The translations under genes and the position numbers were made by a program. The notes under the pieces are model-generated. The model was not told the origin of the DNA. It did not search any database and saw only the letters and a list, made by a program, of their open reading frames with translations. Source: a virus. Taken from it: a stretch of 48,173 nt of DNA. The stretch covers positions 1-48,173 of the IMG/VR virus record IMGVR_UViG_3300047311_000274; one strand, written 5' to 3'. Below are positions 18,450 through 26,423 of the stretch, in pieces; within the stretch, counting starts at the first letter, position 1; each line of letters begins with the position of its first letter.

Positions 18450-19631
18450 TCAGTAAGGTGAGTAAGAAGCACCCCAGTCAAAGGAAAGATTCGGAGAATA
18501 CTCAAAGTTCGGCCCAACACCATAACCCCCACGGGTTCGAATGAAGTCAGGGGTTACATCGTTGACAGTGATGCCCTCATTGCCGTCAGCCTTGCGGGCT
18601 TCCATCACCATGCTATTAGCAAGTTGGATTTGTTGATTTGCAAGAGCCTTATCACCAGCGAGTTGGAAGGTTAGCCGCGCTGCAAGAATGTGTACCCACG
18701 CATCTTGAAAAAGAGGATCCATTACGTTAGGATCAACAACCTGGGTGTTATAACAAAGGATGGCTTGTGATTGATTACAAAGAATTACTCGTTGGGTAGT
18801 TGAGAAAGGAGTGAAGGTTAGGTTAAAGGTTGCACCAGCGCCCACGCTTGGGTTGCCTCCTACGCCAGCCACTGATCCTTGCGCAACAGGGTTGACCGGA
18901 ATTGAAAAGTAGCTACCACCACCTGGACCGAGAGTAGCAACAGGAAACTCGCCTATGATTTGAGCTAGGACTAGAACTCCAGTCACAGCGCCGCTTCCGC
19001 TAACACTAGAAACTAAAAGCTGCGCAGGTGCTCCGGCATCCATTGTATAGGAAGTGATCGAAGGTGGTTGGCCAACCGGAGCAGAATTTTGCTTAAAGCT
19101 ATAGACCGGTTGTTGCAAGGTGATAATGTCGTTGACTGAGTAACCTGAACCGCCACTTGCGATTGCTGCGGTTAGCACAGTGAAGAAAGAGTCAGTGGCG
19201 ATTTTGAATTTGAGCGCAGGGCCGGTCCAGCCAGGCTGGCCTGCACCAGTGACAGTCCCCGCCGGGTAGATCGGCACACCTCCAGCTTGGGTGGTGTACT
19301 GCGGGATGATCATTCGCGCACGAAGACAATCGAAAGGATACTGATACTCATAAGTCCAAGGAATCGGCGGCTGGCCAACTTGCCAAAGTGGGGCGCCTGC
19401 CTGTGGATTCTCAGGGTTGCCTGGGAGAGTTGATATATACGTGAGCGGAGCCCACTTCGTCACGCAGTCCCAAGGGGCCATCCGGTTTAGCTCGTCGCGG
19501 AGTTGGAACATAATCAGCTGGCATTGGATGGCCTCGTTCGAGGACTGCGCGTTGAACTCTGCCAAGGTCATGTTTGTGCGCGAGCCCATAACCTGTAAGG
19601 CACGATTGGCGATGTCAAGGTTGGTGGTCAT
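18450..19631 (-). CDS. tail tubular protein A / adaptor (T7 gp11-like)
   Basis: The protein has 393 residues. It begins MTTNLDIANRALQVMGSRTN, then LRDELNRMAPWDCVTKWAPL and YQYPFDCLRARMIIPQ, the usual signature of podoviral gatekeeper/adaptor proteins. The C-terminal part returns to the fold (LFQDAWVHILAARLTFQLAG and ANQQIQLANSMVMEARKADG). A Gly/Pro-rich beta insertion of about 150 residues separates the two halves, unlike the roughly 200-residue T7 protein. It would join the portal to the nozzle. Confidence 0.85.
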   Translation of the reverse strand: MTTNLDIANRALQVMGSRTNMTLAEFNAQSSNEAIQCQLIMFQLRDELNRMAPWDCVTKWAPLTYISTLPGNPENPQAGAPLWQVGQPPIPWTYEYQYPFDCLRARMIIPQYTTQAGGVPIYPAGTVTGAGQPGWTGPALKFKIATDSFFTVLTAAIASGGSGYSVNDIITLQQPVYSFKQNSAPVGQPPSITSYTMDAGAPAQLLVSSVSGSGAVTGVLVLAQIIGEFPVATLGPGGGSYFSIPVNPVAQGSVAGVGGNPSVGAGATFNLTFTPFSTTQRVILCNQSQAILCYNTQVVDPNVMDPLFQDAWVHILAARLTFQLAGDKALANQQIQLANSMVMEARKADGNEGITVNDVTPDFIRTRGGYGVGPNFEYSPNLSFDWGASYSPY

Positions 19632-19693
19632 GGATTAGTACTTTCCCTGCTACCGCAACAGCCGTGGTTGGAGCCATGAAGCCCTGGGGTCAA
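19628..19693 (-). CDS. candidate 21-residue microprotein with HGCCGS motif
   Basis: A frame with TTG start at 19693 overlaps the upstream stop as TTGA, and its TGA overlaps the tail tubular A start as ATGA. It reads L/M-TPGLHGSNHGCCGSREST to Asn-Pro. It shares GSNHGCCGS with the end of the 64-residue protein at 21647-21841, with several synonymous base differences. A perfect fit between coupled neighbours supports a real gene. Its very short length and TTG start leave doubt. Confidence 0.4.
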   Translation of the reverse strand: MTPGLHGSNHGCCGSRESTNP

Positions 19694-21222
19694 TGCACCG
19701 TCTTTACCATGTCTGGTAGCATGGTATAGTTTACTACCACGCTCGCGTGTGGGTCTAGGTTTATTGTACAATTCTGTGTACCAGTGCAGTTAAAGAATCC
19801 ACTAACAGATACGTCGCTAACGGCACCACCGAATATATAAACAGTTTCCGGTGAGTCTCCAGCTGTATAGGTAAATGGCGAGGCGCCGACTGTAAGCATC
19901 GAACTACCTACTGGATTGTATCCCCCATTATCCTTTATGGTGTTGTTGGATCCTACATCTGTAATCGCAGTGGTGTTGCCTCCGAAGAAATTGCCTTGGA
20001 CGAGGGTGTTGAAGGCACTGCCTAACATCGCTAGCCCTATACCGCAGAACTGAATTTGGTTACTGATGATGTTGGTCCCGTCCCCCTGCAAAGCGATACC
20101 GTGCGTAGCCGTTAGCGAGTCACAAACAATTACATTGCCAGTAATTGTAGTGAACGCTTGGTTGGTGTCCTGGATGTCAATTGCCGCGAAGTTGGCACCT
20201 GGAGCGATGAGGTTGCCAGTGAAGGTCGAAAGGTTGTAAGATGTCCCGATCAAGATCGAGTCTTTGACAGTGGCAAACTGATTATTGCTCACCAACATTT
20301 CTAATAGGTTCCCTGGCGACGAGCCAGGTACAAGGATGCCAAAGTTAGAGCCCTGTAAGTTGCTCTGGGTTAGAGTTAACCCCTGTGTGTAACCACCCAA
20401 CACGATGCCGTTGTTCAGGTTGTTGAGTGTGTTCTTTGAAATGTTGTGATAGATCGAATAGCCAGTAGTGGTGCCGCAGTCGACTGGGTTGCCGGCGATG
20501 TTAATACCATTTCCCTGTGCAGAACCAGAACCGAAGCCGCCGTACAGTGTCAGTCCATCATAATTAATTCCCGAGACACCGACGATGTTGATCGCATTGC
20601 TCCAATAATCAGTGATCGCTGCATAGGCATCGTCACCACGAAACGTCACCCGGTAAAAGTCAGATTGAGCAAAATCGGCTAAGCAGTCGGTCTGCGTCAA
20701 CGTTACGCCGTTACCGCTATTAGCCGCTCCTGTTGACACGGTACAATCGCGCATGTGGAATGAGTTACCATGGAATACATAGTTGACCGTTATGCCATTC
20801 CCTGTTGGCCAGAACAGGATAGTGTTATCGGCACCGGAACAGGCGATCGACAAAGAGTGCACACCAGTAGCGATATTATAGGTGATGGCCGAAAGGAATT
20901 TGTATTTACCAGGATGAGAGAATATAACATTACTACTATCAGACAAGGCACTATTGAAAGCACTCGCTGAGTCAGCTGCGCCAGTTGGATCGGCCCCATA
21001 CCAAACCGGGTCGGCATAGCCAAAAATAGCAGTGCAAACTGTGGGTATTAAAATGCAGGTGGTAGTGATAAGACCACCAGAGCTAGGAATAGCTTTAGGC
21101 GGTGCAGGGCTTGCGGTGGAGTTGCCGCAGACAGTGCTAGGAGGAAACAACCCATTGCACTGAGCCGAGGCAGCCCCACACAGCCCAATCAGGATCGCGA
21201 GGGAAAGGAGGATTTTTTTCAT
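19690..21222 (-). CDS. beta-helix tail spike/fibre protein with Sec signal peptide
   Basis: The protein has 510 residues. A clear signal peptide, MKKILLSLAILIGLCGAASA-Q, precedes a region with GYADPVWYGADPTGAADSAS, a motif at the start of many pectate-lyase-like tailspike beta-helices, then repeated short beta rungs (NNGIVLGGYTQGLTLTQSNL, GNLIAPGANFAAIDIQDTN). It may degrade or bind surface sugar. The signal peptide is unusual for a tail protein. The start overlaps the upstream gene by ATGA. Confidence 0.7.
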   Translation of the reverse strand: MKKILLSLAILIGLCGAASAQCNGLFPPSTVCGNSTASPAPPKAIPSSGGLITTTCILIPTVCTAIFGYADPVWYGADPTGAADSASAFNSALSDSSNVIFSHPGKYKFLSAITYNIATGVHSLSIACSGADNTILFWPTGNGITVNYVFHGNSFHMRDCTVSTGAANSGNGVTLTQTDCLADFAQSDFYRVTFRGDDAYAAITDYWSNAINIVGVSGINYDGLTLYGGFGSGSAQGNGINIAGNPVDCGTTTGYSIYHNISKNTLNNLNNGIVLGGYTQGLTLTQSNLQGSNFGILVPGSSPGNLLEMLVSNNQFATVKDSILIGTSYNLSTFTGNLIAPGANFAAIDIQDTNQAFTTITGNVIVCDSLTATHGIALQGDGTNIISNQIQFCGIGLAMLGSAFNTLVQGNFFGGNTTAITDVGSNNTIKDNGGYNPVGSSMLTVGASPFTYTAGDSPETVYIFGGAVSDVSVSGFFNCTGTQNCTINLDPHASVVVNYTMLPDMVKTVH

Positions 21223-21647
21223 GACTGATTCGTCCAGCCCCTAAGGGCATTGCTGGGGTAAAGAATAAAGCCACCGTAGGCTGAGGAGATTTGAATCGAA
21301 GAGAGACTCATGATAGTCTCAGCACCCGAGGTAGGTTGGATGGTAATTGGATGCGTTGCGGCATTACCACCGATGTCGACGATGCCAATTGAGTTCTTGG
21401 CGTAACCCCCAGGAAGGGCACCTGCTGGAACACCTGGATCAGTCGCTGGAGGCAGGGTGATTGTGACTGCCCCTGCCACGTTTACATGAACTAGATTTGT
21501 ACTAGGGTCTAGAATGTAAGTTCCAGCGGCAGTGATTGTGAGCAAGTTCCTCGCTGGAATTCGCACCCAGCCCACGCTTGAACCAAGGTAGGTATTCACC
21601 CACTCACGAGAGGTTCCACCTTGGTCCAAGTCGAGTTGGGAGGGCAT
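21219..21647 (-). CDS. beta-rich minor tail/fibre protein
   Basis: The protein has 142 residues. It begins MPSQLDLDQGGTSREWVN and continues with a beta pattern, VHVNVAGAVTITLPPATDP and NSIGIVDIGGNAATHPITI, like capping or fibre-stem domains of tail proteins. ATG 21647 shares TAATG with the upstream stop; the frame above it (to 21674) lies in that gene. It has no signal peptide. It precedes the beta-helix spike gene and could be its attachment or tip domain. No family is firmly recognised. Confidence 0.6.
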   Translation of the reverse strand: MPSQLDLDQGGTSREWVNTYLGSSVGWVRIPARNLLTITAAGTYILDPSTNLVHVNVAGAVTITLPPATDPGVPAGALPGGYAKNSIGIVDIGGNAATHPITIQPTSGAETIMSLSSIQISSAYGGFILYPSNALRGWTNQS

Positions 21648-21841
21648 TAGTGTTTCCCTTGTGATCCGCAGCAACCGTGGTTGGATCCACCGATCCCAAC
21701 GCTCTGGCTCATTTGCCCAGACGGGCCCTTCGGTGGAGAGTAGGGGAGGGGCTTGGCCTGGGTTACCCCACCCGACGACGCCGTGGGGCGTTGGTTGCTG
21801 GGGGAATCAGGGCCGTATTCAGAGAGGATATCCCGAGCCAT
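21647..21841 (-). CDS. small protein with SNHGCCGS C-terminus
   Basis: The protein has 64 residues. The N-terminus MARDILSEYGPDSPSNQRPT is polar, the middle is Pro/Ser/Gly-rich, and it ends GIGGSNHGCCGSQGKH, a possible metal-binding or disulfide motif with His-Gly-Cys-Cys. ATG 21841 immediately follows the upstream stop. The end motif is nearly repeated in the candidate microprotein at 19628-19693. The family is not recognised; it sits within the tail-fibre block. Confidence 0.6.
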   Translation of the reverse strand: MARDILSEYGPDSPSNQRPTASSGGVTQAKPLPYSPPKGPSGQMSQSVGIGGSNHGCCGSQGKH

Positions 21842-22126
21842 TTATGCCTCCTCGGTGCGCCGGAAGAACGGGGTGGGGCTAGGCCTATCGGCCTCAGCTT
21901 TGGCTTTGTTAGCTTCGGCGTTAGCCTTAGCCGCAGCTGCCGCCTCGACTTTGGCATCTTCCTCAACCTTCTTCGCCATAGCGTCGGCGTTCTCCTTCGC
22001 TGCGCCTTCTGCATGGCCTTCAAGCTCACGCTGCGCAGCATCGGTCAGTGCCTTCAACCTCGGCCACTGATGAGCCAGATCCGAAATCGAAAGCAGCTTA
22101 TGCACCGCATCCCAGTTAACACTCAT
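21842..22126 (-). CDS. Ala/Lys/Glu-rich helical protein
   Basis: The protein has 94 residues. It begins MSVNWDAVHKLLSISDLAH. Its second half is a long alanine, glutamate and lysine helix (KVEEDAKVEAAAAAKANAEA), probably a coiled coil, ending PSPTPFFRRTEEA. ATG 22126 overlaps the upstream gene by ATGA, and its stop abuts the next start. It could be a structural linker or chaperone for fibre proteins. No family is recognised. Confidence 0.6.
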   Translation of the reverse strand: MSVNWDAVHKLLSISDLAHQWPRLKALTDAAQRELEGHAEGAAKENADAMAKKVEEDAKVEAAAAAKANAEANKAKAEADRPSPTPFFRRTEEA

Positions 22127-22332
22127 GTATGCCTCCTCTGGCTTCCGCCGTGGTGGATGGTTTTCCCCGAGTCCTTCGGGGCCTCAAAGCCTCGACCGGC
22201 GTCCATGGAGATCGAGGAGCCGTGGAGGATCTTTCCGGTATCGGTTGCGTGGTTGCCCATGGCCGAGCCAATTTGACTCACACCCGCAGGGGAGATTGCG
22301 TGGGCTCGAGGCTCACGCTTCCCAGCGCTCAT
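22123..22332 (-). CDS. small basic Gly/His-rich protein
   Basis: The protein has 69 residues. It begins MSAGKREPRAHAISPAGVSQ and ends GKTIHHGGSQRRHT. Its many Gly, Ser and His residues suggest little stable fold. ATG 22332 shares ATGA with the stop of the upstream gene, so it is preferred to the frame's earlier ATG at 22359. The family is not recognised. Its place among tail genes suggests a minor virion or assembly role. Confidence 0.6.
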   Translation of the reverse strand: MSAGKREPRAHAISPAGVSQIGSAMGNHATDTGKILHGSSISMDAGRGFEAPKDSGKTIHHGGSQRRHT

Positions 22333-22733
22333 TGAGTTATGTCCTGATCCTTGTCGCATTCACCATTCTCCTTTGGTTTGGTTAGCAGTCGTGTGTGATC
22401 CCAGCGGTTCTCGGGGTCGGATGCCATGTCGCGGCGGACTTTATTGAACGTCCCGCCTTCGGCATTTTGCTCCGTCATCAGCTGGCGGAAGCGGTCGTCA
22501 CAGCGTTCCATCTCACGGAGTTGGTGGGCTGGGACCGTGTGACCGAGTTCTTCGTACATGTACTTGATATCATGAAGGTCATGCATGTAGTTCATAAACC
22601 GCCGGATCTTCTCCGGGACTTCCTTCTCCGCCTCGCTGATGTAGAAGATCACCTTCACCATCATCTCGCGGATCATCTTCATCTCGCGGGCGATGCGTTC
22701 GAGGGTTACTTCCTGGGAGGTTTCATCTGCCAT
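22329..22733 (-). CDS. acidic helical hypothetical protein
   Basis: The protein has 134 residues. It begins MADETSQEVTLERIAREMKM and is predicted almost all helix (EMMVKVIFYISEAEKEVPEK, RRFMNYMHDLHDIKYMYEEL), with a charged end. It has no signal or membrane segment. The start shares TGATG with the upstream stop and the end shares ATGA with the next start. Coiled-coil character suits a tail assembly or chaperone protein. The family is not recognised. Confidence 0.65.
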   Translation of the reverse strand: MADETSQEVTLERIAREMKMIREMMVKVIFYISEAEKEVPEKIRRFMNYMHDLHDIKYMYEELGHTVPAHQLREMERCDDRFRQLMTEQNAEGGTFNKVRRDMASDPENRWDHTRLLTKPKENGECDKDQDITQ

Positions 22734-23236
22734 CAGACCCTACGCGTTTCCGGCTTCTTCGCCTGAAGCTCTGCGTTCTGCATCATGAGTTCGGCGAGTT
22801 GGGCTTGGAGGGCTTCGAACTCCGCACGGCTCACACCGGATTCGGTGACGGTCACGGCAGGCACCGGCATCTTGGAAGTGAGCTCCGCGAGTTGCTTCTC
22901 CAGCGAGCCCAGAAGGCTGGCGCTGAAGCCCTGACCGGGGAGGGATTCGATTGGGTGCTTCCAAGACGCAGCGTGCTGGGCTGAGATAGCCTCAGCCTCG
23001 GCGTCCAACGGATCCATCGCTGGGGTTGGGGTGCCTTCGAAGATCGAGTCCGAAGCCAGCCCCTTACCCTCAAGGCAGACGAGAGTTTCAGCTTCAAAGT
23101 AGAAGGGGACTTTGAACCGCTTCCGCCGCTCTCGGCCGTTGACCCGATCGGTTTCCTTGTACTCCCATTCAACCTCGTCGAGGTCTGGCGGGCGGCCATA
23201 GAGATAGTGTGGTTCGGTTAGTTTCCAACGTGCCAT
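22733..23236 (-). CDS. hypothetical protein with C-terminal coiled coil
   Basis: The protein has 167 residues. The N-terminal half starts MARWKLTEPHYLYGRPPDLD and continues EVEWEYKETDRVNGRERRKR, a pattern common in phage proteins of unknown role beside structural genes. The C-terminal part is a coiled coil (SLEKQLAELTSKM, EFEALQAQLAELMMQNAEL). ATG 23236 is chosen because AGGAG lies 7 bases upstream; the frame further up runs inside the preceding gene. Confidence 0.7.
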   Translation of the reverse strand: MARWKLTEPHYLYGRPPDLDEVEWEYKETDRVNGRERRKRFKVPFYFEAETLVCLEGKGLASDSIFEGTPTPAMDPLDAEAEAISAQHAASWKHPIESLPGQGFSASLLGSLEKQLAELTSKMPVPAVTVTESGVSRAEFEALQAQLAELMMQNAELQAKKPETRRV

Positions 23237-23247
23237 TAAAATCTCCT

Positions 23248-25497
23248 TTATGTGAAGTGTCCATTTGCTGGGTCGATCCAGGTAGGGAACGCGGCGGTGG
23301 TGGCGGTGGAGTTGGGGTCGAAGTTGGAGCCGAGGGCTTGCCAAGCGGTGAAGGTCAGCACCGAGCCGCTGTCCTTGTTGAACTGCGAAGCGTTCGTCCC
23401 GCCATTGGTGGCGTTGGGGCACAGATAGTTGTTACGATCGATGATCGAGGTGGCATGCTGTGTTGCCGCGGACTGCAGTTCAACAATGGAACAAGTGCTC
23501 CCTGTTCTTATGTCTTCAATCTGATTGTCCGTAAACACGAGAGGCCTGGTTGCGGTCAGGGTGGTTCCGCCATCGATGTTGAACACCGCACTTTGTGCGT
23601 TGTATATTTTGTTCCTATAAAGTTGGTAGCGACAAGTGGCGGCCATGGTAGCTGCGACGGCACCACTAATACCAAAGTTTGAAAACCCTTGACCTTGTAT
23701 TCCCCAAGCAAGATTGTCCCGGAATGTTGCCGTAAGACATCCCGCAGTTTCGAAATATGCCCCCAGAGTAAGATTAGGTATTGCATTCTTTTGTGCAACC
23801 ACATTCTTCCATTGACACGAAAGGGCACAGTTGAAACCATCATCCAGGTCCAAGGAATATTGCGTGCCAAAGAAGTAGTTGCTGTCCATGCACCAATATT
23901 GGGCATAGGCCGTCGACACCACACCAATGCAGGTAAACAATGGTATCGAAATCGATCCATTGCTGATGTTATAGGTTCCAGCCCCGCCTGTCCCTGTTCC
24001 TAGAGACGTGATCGTACCAATTACTTGACTGATGATAGCTGGATTGAACAGTGTCATCCCGACCTGGAACGGCGGGCTTGAGTTAGCTGCCAGGCCAATA
24101 GTCAGAACACCGCCAATTATACTATCAGTCGGCCCGCCGGAATAGTTGCTGAAAGCGGTGGTGTGATTGTTGAAATCTCCATTTATGCAATAAGACCGCG
24201 TAGGATCACCAGTACCATTTAACACACTCGTGCCGAAATCCATCCATCGTACTAGGAAATTGTTTTGAATAACAGGATAGATGTGATGATCCTGAGCTCC
24301 GCCTTGACCACAGCCAACGATTGATCCGCCCACGATGAATAGCCATTGTTCCCAAGTGGCAATGTCCATGCCCATACGGTTAGGAGGACTGCCAGTAATT
24401 GGACTTGAGACTTTCACATTCCAACAACCTGCGCGCACTTTAAGAGGAACCCCAAACGCGGTATTTGGTGTTAGGCAAAAAACATCCTGTGAAGTTAAAG
24501 CCGCTGTTGTAGTTGAAATCACCGTCACATTGTCAAAGTAAAAATCATTGACCTCCAGCAATGGGTCGTCATTTTGACCAAGCAAGCCACAGGCAATCTG
24601 CGCAGTGTTACCGGGTCCGCATTTAGCCACGACATTTGAAATGACGATGTCCTGCAACCATACACCGCCGGAAGATCCTGCAGACCCAGTGCTGAATTGA
24701 ATGGGGGCGTATGTATTTACGTTGTCCTCACGGATGGGATCGGCCCCGACACCATAGGCATCGACACGAAAACCGTTGACCGGTGTAGTATTGCCATTGC
24801 CAATGCCAGCAGCGCCATTGAGAAAAAGCGACCCACGCTTCAAATGCATCGCGCAGTTGGTGAAGCCCGCTGCGTTAAGTACAGTGAAAGCATCGCCTAG
24901 ATTATTGAATGGCGACAGGAGTGTTCCACTGCCTCCGCCAGCAGCAGCAGAATCAACCCACACTTCTGCACCGGAAGCATTGAAGGTGCTGGCAGTGAAA
25001 GTCGTCGTTGCGGTAGCTGTGGTGAAGCCTGCGCCGTTAGCGCCCCGAATCGTCAGGGTAACGGTATATGTGTCAGCTACGCGGCAGACAAATGCAGCCT
25101 CGGGGCCGGTTTGGTCGGTGTTGGCGTTGACGGTCGGACCGCCGGTGGAGTAGGGATAGATCGATGGATTGGTGAAGTTCTCGGCGGCAACAGAGCCACC
25201 AGCGCGAGTTAGAGTCCAAGTGTATTCAAGGTCTTCGTAGGGCTGCACAATGCCACCAACCGCAGTCGCGGTGATGTTCATGGCTGATGCTTGGAAGAAC
25301 GCAGGCAGTTGGCCCGAGGAGCGAGACAGCTCGATGCCACCGCTAACGTCGATGGCTGTGATCTGGACATTGGGGTTGCCGCCGAATCCTGCGGGAGGTG
25401 GGGAGCCAGCATTACCATGGGTCCAAGCGAGCGAAGGAATTGCCCGCCAAATGGCTAAGAAACTCGCGCCAGCTAATAGGTTGCGTTTAGTCAACAT
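23248..25497 (-). CDS. exported beta-helix protein with PKD-like domain (probable receptor-binding or tail-spike protein)
   Basis: The protein has 749 residues. It has a signal-like N-terminus, MLTKRNLLAGASFLAIWRAI then PSLAW. Residues around 60-180 look like an Ig/PKD beta-sandwich (VQPYEDLEYTWTLTRAGGS, ADTYTVTLTIRGANGAG). The rest starts with EVWVDSAAAGGGSGTLLSPF, the usual entry to right-handed beta-helix proteins, and continues with repeated rungs. ATG 25497 overlaps the upstream stop (ATGTTGA). It probably binds or cuts a cell-surface sugar. Location in the tail-fibre block supports this, but the substrate is unknown. Confidence 0.65.
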   Translation of the reverse strand: MLTKRNLLAGASFLAIWRAIPSLAWTHGNAGSPPPAGFGGNPNVQITAIDVSGGIELSRSSGQLPAFFQASAMNITATAVGGIVQPYEDLEYTWTLTRAGGSVAAENFTNPSIYPYSTGGPTVNANTDQTGPEAAFVCRVADTYTVTLTIRGANGAGFTTATATTTFTASTFNASGAEVWVDSAAAGGGSGTLLSPFNNLGDAFTVLNAAGFTNCAMHLKRGSLFLNGAAGIGNGNTTPVNGFRVDAYGVGADPIREDNVNTYAPIQFSTGSAGSSGGVWLQDIVISNVVAKCGPGNTAQIACGLLGQNDDPLLEVNDFYFDNVTVISTTTAALTSQDVFCLTPNTAFGVPLKVRAGCWNVKVSSPITGSPPNRMGMDIATWEQWLFIVGGSIVGCGQGGAQDHHIYPVIQNNFLVRWMDFGTSVLNGTGDPTRSYCINGDFNNHTTAFSNYSGGPTDSIIGGVLTIGLAANSSPPFQVGMTLFNPAIISQVIGTITSLGTGTGGAGTYNISNGSISIPLFTCIGVVSTAYAQYWCMDSNYFFGTQYSLDLDDGFNCALSCQWKNVVAQKNAIPNLTLGAYFETAGCLTATFRDNLAWGIQGQGFSNFGISGAVAATMAATCRYQLYRNKIYNAQSAVFNIDGGTTLTATRPLVFTDNQIEDIRTGSTCSIVELQSAATQHATSIIDRNNYLCPNATNGGTNASQFNKDSGSVLTFTAWQALGSNFDPNSTATTAAFPTWIDPANGHFT

Positions 25498-26423
25498 ATT
25501 CCACCTGAGACACCACCTAGCGCGGTAAGAGCAACGTTGGTTGCATGGCACAGGTCGGTAATGTCTGCGCCCGACAGGCCGCCACCAATGGAGAAGGTCA
25601 TGATCTGGCGAGCCGAGCCACCTCCAACCCCGGTGCCGGGAACATTGTAAGCAAGAACATAGAAGTTGCCGTTAGTTGGAGCGGCGGAACCTTTGCCCAT
25701 GATCATCTGGTCAGCCGCGTTCCAGTATCCAAGGTCTGCCGTAAGATTGGTCCTGTTGGCAAGGAAATGTCCCAGGCTGTTTCCTGATGGGGTCGCACCA
25801 CTGGCAAAGGCGTTGGCGTTCGCCGTGTATGACGAATTTCCAGCTGACGCCGCCGAGAGGCCCGCAGATATGTAACTCGCAACCGGCGTTGCGACATCGA
25901 TCAATCCCATATCGACTTCGTTACTGGGAGCCGGGCTGTTGCTGGTGTTGCTCCAAAACGCCAGGTGGGCGGAGTTCTGCGTGTAGTGGCCTCCAGCCGT
26001 CGAAGGGTTGAAGTTAGTGTCGAGCGCGATGGTGGTGCTGGCATCGACTCCCGTATATCCACGATTGGCCGTAAATGTCGGAGTGCTAATTTCAGTGGTG
26101 TTGAATGTACCTGGCTGTGCCATGTTGATTAAGGCATCAGCCTTATTCGTCAGTGCCAGGAAGTTCCAGACATCAAGCTTGGCAAAGACGCCGCTGGTTA
26201 CTCGACCGCAGATCAGCGTATCGAGGGCGGTCTTTTCGCCTCCGGTGAGAGTGGTAGCGGCTGCGAAGTATGCAGTTGATTGCGAACAGGATCCACCAGC
26301 ACCGCTGCTAGGTGGGTTATTGTAAGCCGAGTCGCGAGTCTGCCAATAAGCGCGGGTCGGCACCTGCGTCAGGCAGACAATTCCGGCGAGCAGAAGTGCC
26401 CAGACTGTAAAGCGGTGCCACAT
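25491..26423 (-). CDS. exported beta-rich phage surface protein
   Basis: The protein has 310 residues. The N-terminus MWHRFTVWALLLAGIVCLTQ is a signal peptide ending near TRA-YW. The body is Ala, Asn, Thr and Gly-rich, with AHLAFWSNTSNSPAPSNEVD and NGNFYVLAYNVPGTGVGGGS, as in lectin-like or Ig-like fibre modules. Cysteines occur near both ends (GGSCSQS, GGVSGGIC). ATG 26423 shares TAATG with the upstream stop. It is in a run of signal-peptide proteins. The family is not firmly recognised. Confidence 0.6.
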   Translation of the reverse strand: MWHRFTVWALLLAGIVCLTQVPTRAYWQTRDSAYNNPPSSGAGGSCSQSTAYFAAATTLTGGEKTALDTLICGRVTSGVFAKLDVWNFLALTNKADALINMAQPGTFNTTEISTPTFTANRGYTGVDASTTIALDTNFNPSTAGGHYTQNSAHLAFWSNTSNSPAPSNEVDMGLIDVATPVASYISAGLSAASAGNSSYTANANAFASGATPSGNSLGHFLANRTNLTADLGYWNAADQMIMGKGSAAPTNGNFYVLAYNVPGTGVGGGSARQIMTFSIGGGLSGADITDLCHATNVALTALGGVSGGIC

